DNA from: Chrysogorgia sp. JL179-B06 | Lineage: Eukaryota > Cnidaria > Anthozoa > Scleralcyonacea > Chrysogorgiidae | Reading direction: 5' to 3' | Assembly (NCBI GenBank): GCA_035772405.1 | Contig: JAYKKM010000174.1 | Span: forward strand, 575,001 to 639,000 | Length of the DNA stretch: 64,000 bases | Part shown: positions 59,001 to 64,000 of the stretch, piece after piece | Layout of the letters: every line of letters begins with the position of its first letter | Numbering within the stretch: the stretch's first letter is position 1 | Translations under genes and position numbers: made by a program | The notes under the pieces: model-generated | The model's input: the letters and a program-made list of their open reading frames with translations, nothing else | Told to the model about the DNA's origin: nothing | The model's database searches: none

Positions 59001-61674
59001 TCTTGACCGTGTTTCACCTCCTTCATCTGCTCACATAGGACGTTGTATTGCTCACATAACTCACTCAAAATATTCGCGTGGTTCTCCTGATGTAGTTTCA
59101 CCCAATGTTCGTACAAGCGCTGGCGAGTGAGAGAATCCAAGAACCATAAACCTTGCTCGGCTGGATAGAGGTTGACATATTCTCTCGGTTCTTCAAGACG
59201 CCTTGCCTGTGCTCGAACGTTGACCATGTTGAGGTAATCTTGCGTCATGCCTATCTTCGTGGCATCCTCGGGTCTTTCAATCGGAGCGAAATCGTCGCCG
59301 ACTTTGCGTTCATCTTGCAAGCGTTCGGCATCTTTTTCAACATCAATTGTATCGTCAGCGTCGCCTTCCTGTTTGCTCGCTTTTTTTGCATCTTCGTTCT
59401 CTTCATCCTCTTCATCATCATCCTCTTTATCATCCTCTTCCTCCTCCTCTTCTTCCTCCACTCCATTTTCGAACCATTCTCCGAACGCATCATCGTTATG
59501 CAAACTCTGAGGCGCATAAAAAGGCAACGGTTGCATGTGGATCTAGGCACCAATCACAGTGGTTCCCATGAAGTTAGCAACTGGGACATAAGGCAACAAT
59601 TGCTCCACTTCTCTTTTTTCCATCACAACCGACAAATCCTCCAAGCCAAGTAATTGGTTATAATGTTTCGCAAGACATGCCTTCGCGTTGGTGATCTTGG
59701 AATTCAAAGCAACAAGTTGTTCGTGAATTACGTACCACGCAGCTGTCCGACGTGTTTTATAGGTCAGATTATACTCCTTGAGACTTTCACTGCCGCTACG
59801 ACCGCCGACTCGAACTATGCCATCTTTCTTGAACTCAAGAATACCTTCGAGGAACTGATCCAAGGCGTGGTTCGTGTAACAGACAACAAGCATTGGAGAT
59901 CCTACGCCCATAGACAAGTGAGCATTCATTAACAGTGCTTGCACAATTCGTAATCCAACGTATGTTTTACCTGTTCCTGGTGGTCCCTGGATTACAACGA
60001 ACTCTTTGGTCAACGCTGCTTGGGTGGCTTCAAGCTGAGACTGGTTTAGTTCGATGTCGTCGACCGTTGGCCATGATGCGATGTCCAAGATGGGAACGGC
60101 GGTTGCGTGAACTTTAGCTTTTAATGCCTCGCTCAGGTCGTATTTTGGCACCATTGGTGTACGTCCATCAGCACGGACGACGATGATGTCCATGTCGTAA
60201 ATTTCTTCCGTGTCGTCCATGTCTTCGATTTCTTCCGTGTCGTCCATGTCTTCAATTTCTTCCGTGTCGTCCATGTCTTCAATTTCTTCCGCCAAGTAGC
60301 TCGGAATGCGAACGTCCGTTTCACAGTCCACCAAGTATCGAGTGAACGGCATCTTCGTCTTGTTTAATTCTTGCAGACCTTGCAGGTTATGGCAATAAGA
60401 TTCATAATAACCAGGCGACTCCACCATCTTAAATCGAACACCCGGCTGCAAGTCAGGTAGGTCACCAAGAAATCGAACTTGCAGGTAACCATCTTTCAGC
60501 AATTCAGCCTTGCGTTCGGTGATGGTTGCAAACACCAGCGTGTTGAAGTTGTCGTGGGACAAGCAAAGAAATGCACCAAATATCAGCCTCTTCGAGTTCT
60601 CCCAGTTCACCCTGCGCAGATGGCGGGTGTCGAAGCGAATGCTGTAAACAATCCCCGAATTAGTGCACACGGTATCAACGATGTCCACGTCTCGGTATAT
60701 TCTCAGGTTTTGATTACGCTCGTTGCGGACAACACTCTGCGAGATTTCGCTCACACCTTCGCGCAGTGGTCCAATGAAGTCTTCGCGCAGAAGACGAAAC
60801 TGCACGTCCAAATAATGATCAACGTCTTGGTATTTCCCATGGACGATATTTTTCCTCAAGAACACTTCTTTATCAGTTCTGAAATCTTCGCTTGTCGGAT
60901 ACACTGATATCCCTCGGAAATCGTCAGGGGGCTTGGCTTCTTCTTCGAGATCATTGCTTCTCATCCGAGTGCTTTTTCTTGAACTCTTTTCAATGATGCG
61001 TTTCCTTACAGCCACCAGGTCTTGTACTTGTACTGATATCTCCGATGTAATGGTTGAATCGAGATTCATTGTGGCGACAAGAAGGGAATCGAGAGGAACC
61101 TCTGTGTAAAGATCTGGGAATCTTCGAAGGAGTTGATCAAACAGCAATAGTATGCACCTAATGTGCTTCTCTGGTTTGCTGTTTCGGCTCTTCGTCGGCA
61201 GTTGCATAATGTATCGAGGCAAGGCTTTTTGGAGAAATGCCGTGTTTGGAAATAGCGCTAAGATTTTGATCAAATTTTCTTTCATGTGCGTTTCGTAGAC
61301 GTTGGCCATTATTCCAAGCAATAACTCCAGATAGTCGTCGTTCATTCGTCCGTCTTCTAGAAGATTTTGAAGCTGTTCTTGGTGCTTTACAAGATCTAAG
61401 ATGGCATCTGTCGGATCCATCGTCGACATTCGGATCAATTTTTGGAAATGAAGAGGAGAAGGTTTGTGCGATTTCTGACGATCCTCCCCAGTTCTCGAAT
61501 TTCTAGGAAAACCGTCACCTTGACCACTTCCGCCACGCGTACTTCCGCCACGCGTACTTTCGCCACGCGTACTTCCGCCACGCCCACTTCCGTCACGCCC
61601 ACTTCCGTCACGCTCGATTCCGCCACGCCCTCTCGTTCTATTCCCCCATCCACCACGCGATGTTCCACCACGAT
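56039..61674 (-). pseudogene. ZNFX1: ZNFX1 copy B, interrupted by one in-frame TAG
   Basis: Same architecture and splice acceptor as copy A. One continuous frame from 61674 to 56039 is broken only by TAG at 59545-59543, where copy A has TGG (Trp in GAWIHMQ). The stop falls between helicase motif I (QGPPGTGKTYVGLRIVQALL, near 59980) and motif II (VVEEAAEV, near 58900). A product ending there would keep the ARM-like region and Walker A but lose ATP hydrolysis motifs II-VI, the NF-X1 fingers and the RZ finger. The remaining 1,165 codons to 56039 show no frameshift, and protein identity with A looks high. It may be a recent pseudogene, a segregating or sequence-error stop, or a read-through or edited codon. 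The RG array is short (about 7 units at 61526-61640). Confidence 0.85.
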
Positions 61675-61763
61675 CTGTCAAAATAATAATAAACTAAAAC
61701 AAAAACTTTTTCAGTTGCCTAAAATTATTGCCGATTAATAGCCTGATTTATACATCGCACAAT

Positions 61764-61931
61764 TAATAGCACTTTCAGGAGATGACGTCAGTAGCCATGT
61801 TTGTCCGCATTTACCCACTATTCTTGCGGCCATAACAAAAGAAATAGCTCATTTGCAATCATTTGTGAGTCAAATTTGGTTTGTTTGTCCGCTTTTTGAG
61901 CTATTAATAGCAGCCAGAGACAGTGCTATTA
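61764..61931. mobile_element. AATAGC-ended MITE in copy B
   Basis: Left TAATAGCACT and right AGTGCTATTA are inverted termini. It matches 32041-32212. The corresponding place in copy A (about 45638) lacks it. TGACGTCA is at 61783. Confidence 0.8.
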
Positions 61932-61959
61932 GTTAGCAAAGACGAGAGGTAATAGTTCT

Positions 61960-62120
61960 AACACGAGTAAGCGTTGTTCCTCTGATTTTTAAATACGGAC
62001 AAAGCGGTTGAAAAAACGAGGCGAAGCCGATTTTTTTAACAGGTTTGTGTCGTTTGTCCGTATTTCAACATCAGAGGATGAACAATTTACGAGTGTTAGA
62101 ACTTGCTTCTCAAACGAGTT
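61960..62120. mobile_element. Short palindromic element (in copy B)
   Basis: Counterpart of 45645-45815, with centre ACGAGGCGAAGCCGA. Confidence 0.7.
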
Positions 62121-62542
62121 CATGTTTTGTGAGAAAATCGAAGTTAAAGTTAGCGAAATTTGGCCGTAATCTTCCTCTTATTTCTAAATACTCATTACTT
62201 GATTTCTTTTGAATTTTCATCATGAACAAGACGCCCACTAGGCGTTAACTCGGGTTACTTGCGCTTAATTGTGTCTTGTAAAACGCAAATACCGCGATTT
62301 GTAACCCTAGGTATAAGGTAGAGCTAACGACGATCGACATGATCAAGATACTTGCCAGCCACATTCCTTATGAATCTTGTCACAAATTTACTATATTTCT
62401 TTGGATAGTTTGAGCGAACACTCGAGAAATAGCGACCAAAGAAGATGGCGCATGTAGATGAACACAACACGTGGTTTGGCGCTTTGTCGATATATGCACA
62501 AACCGAAATTCAAATAATCGCTAACCCTAATCCTAACCTTAA

Positions 62543-63658
62543 AGTGCCTATAACGTCTGTGGGGATTTAACATATTTGTAATCTATGGATTCTCCTGAGA
62601 TAAATTGTAATATATCTTGTCAGCTGAAAATCTCATCTTCATACACTTTTTTGCTGTTAAAGTTGACGGAAATGACGTCAAATCCGCGGGCATCTGTAAA
62701 GAGGTTTTTATATAGACAGATTCCCGATTTGACCGAGGGGTAAATTACTCTGAAAATCTTCGGACACTTCCTCAAAAATCCCCAAAAATCTTTTAAAAAA
62801 TCCCAAAATCTTACTAATTTTAATAAAAATCCCACAAAATCTCTAAATATTTCAGAAAATACTCGGAAAAAAACAATAAAAACCTCAACATCATCGCAAA
62901 ATCGAGAAATCCATCAAATTTTGAAAATACCCTTAAAATACCCTTATATCCATTCCATACCCTCGAAATCTCGATGTTCAGTGCAATACTTCATGTAAGA
63001 ATTTTTTTATCACATGAGGTCGGGAAAAAAATGGCGACAAACACGTGTTTGGGTAAGTTTTGCATATTTATTCGCTTATTTTTACTTATGATTTTTTATA
63101 TAAAGTTCTGTTTTTATGAAAGCGTTACCTAAAGCTATTAAATATTTCGCGCTGATTACTCTTTCTCCGTCCCTTTTTCCGTTTTGAAACGTGTTTTACC
63201 GCAGTGGAAAGTCCAATTAACTTTTGATCTGATCTAACTTTTGATGTAAAATAATTTAATTGACTGCACTCTTAAGATAATAAAATTTTAATAAAATGTT
63301 GTTTCCTTAACGTTCATTTACTTCGTTTAAAAAAACAACTCGATAGATTATGTCGCAAAAAATTGCGGAAAAAGTTCGGCGAAAAAAAATCGGGGAAAAT
63401 ATTTCGAAAAAAATCTTGAAAAAATCCCCAAATCCCTGAAAATTTGGCAAAAAAATCCCAGAATCCCGAGAAAAATTGGAGGGATTTTTTTATCCCAATA
63501 ATCTTCGTACGCTTTTTTCAGAGTAATTTACCCCTCGGATTTGACGTCATTTCCGTCAACTTTAACAGCAAAAAAGTGTATGACATTTTCAGCTGACAAG
63601 ATATATTGCAATTTATCTCAGATAAATATGTTAAATCCCCACAGACGTTATAGGCACT
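62543..63658. mobile_element. TTAA-type fold-back element, family 2, 1.1 kb copy
   Basis: TTAA (62539-62542) AGTGCCTATAACGTCTGTGG; right end TTATAGGCACT then TTAA (63659-63662). Arms include CTGTTAAAGTTGACGG and AATGACGTCAAATCC (TGACGTCA at 62673 and 63542). A second inverted pair near the centre reads CCGAGGGGTAAATTACTCTG. No transposase frame was recognised in the interior. Outside both ends is telomere-like CCTAACCCTAA sequence. Confidence 0.8.
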
Positions 63659-64000
63659 TTAATCCTAACCTCAATCCTAACCCTAACCCTAAAACTGACT
63701 TGGGTTGATGTTATAATAATTTTAAATTTCGGTTGCTCATATATCGAGAAAGGGCCCGTGGTGTGTTCGCGAAGCCTATAGGGATGATGCAATGACACGA
63801 AAAATAAAGGAAGTCACCGATACCTAGACTTGGCTACCACAGTAGTTATTCATAAGTTTGAGAGGTACTATAGCTTAAACCCCAAATGATTCCAAACAGG
63901 AAGCCTTAAACACAATATGATAATTTCATCAAATATTATAATTTGCAATCCTAGTTATTTACACAACCAACGTTACGGCATTTACTTTCGGTTTCAGGAA

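Larger units (their letters stand above)
53281..64000. repeat. Segmental duplication, copy B (with interrupted ZNFX1)
   Basis: Homologous in direct orientation to 34935-47100 from its first base to the window edge, where it continues. Insertions specific to B include the MITEs at 53394-53671, 54648-55188, 61764-61931 and 62543-63658. Confidence 0.9.

Overview
The window is nuclear DNA from an invertebrate animal. Genes are split by many GT-AG introns, coding exons are sparse, and introns and intergenic DNA are packed with fold-back transposons, microsatellites and minisatellites. Base composition is AT-rich. The hairpin repeats (arms around a core like CGAGGCGAAGCCGAG), a Penelope-like fragment, tRNA-derived SINEs and an expanded ZNFX1 family suggest a cnidarian of the coral/anemone type. 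This is my recollection of repeat style, not a database match; a sponge or other invertebrate is not excluded.

Layout: (1) 54-9445 (+), the last 23 coding exons of a retinoblastoma-like pocket protein (p107/p130 type); its 5' end lies left of the window. (2) 11508-17879 (-), a complete 7-exon alpha-N-acetylglucosaminidase (NAGLU), convergent with the pocket protein. (3) 18002-34804 (+), a 24-exon TCF25, head-to-head with NAGLU across about 120 bp. One TCF25 intron holds a satellite of about 3 kb with a 20-bp unit. (4) From 34935 to the right edge lies a large direct duplication. Copy A (34935 to at least 47100) carries an intact ZNFX1-type helicase/zinc-finger gene on the minus strand. Copy B (53281 to beyond 64000) carries a second ZNFX1 gene with one in-frame TAG. 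Between the two ZNFX1 genes, at 49135-52192 (-), are the last five exons of NELFCD. The left edge of copy B coincides with the end of a hAT-like element.

The single-copy genes have housekeeping roles: cell-cycle repression (pocket protein), lysosomal heparan sulfate breakdown (NAGLU), ribosome quality control (TCF25) and polymerase II pausing (NELFCD). They are neighbours with no pathway link that I can see. The ZNFX1 pair is an RNA-helicase/zinc-finger family with known roles in antiviral defence and small-RNA biology. Its evolving parts here are an N-terminal RG-rich pentapeptide array (about 90 units in A, about 7 in B) and a short acidic repeat.

Repeats are informative because the duplication and nested copies supply empty sites. 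Several sequence-unrelated fold-back families use TTAA targets and start AG; one family uses AATT, one TA, and others look hAT-like. The palindrome TGACGTCA occurs at least 13 times, apparently always inside these elements. Exon boundaries come from splice signals, reading frame and remembered family alignments. No search was run.
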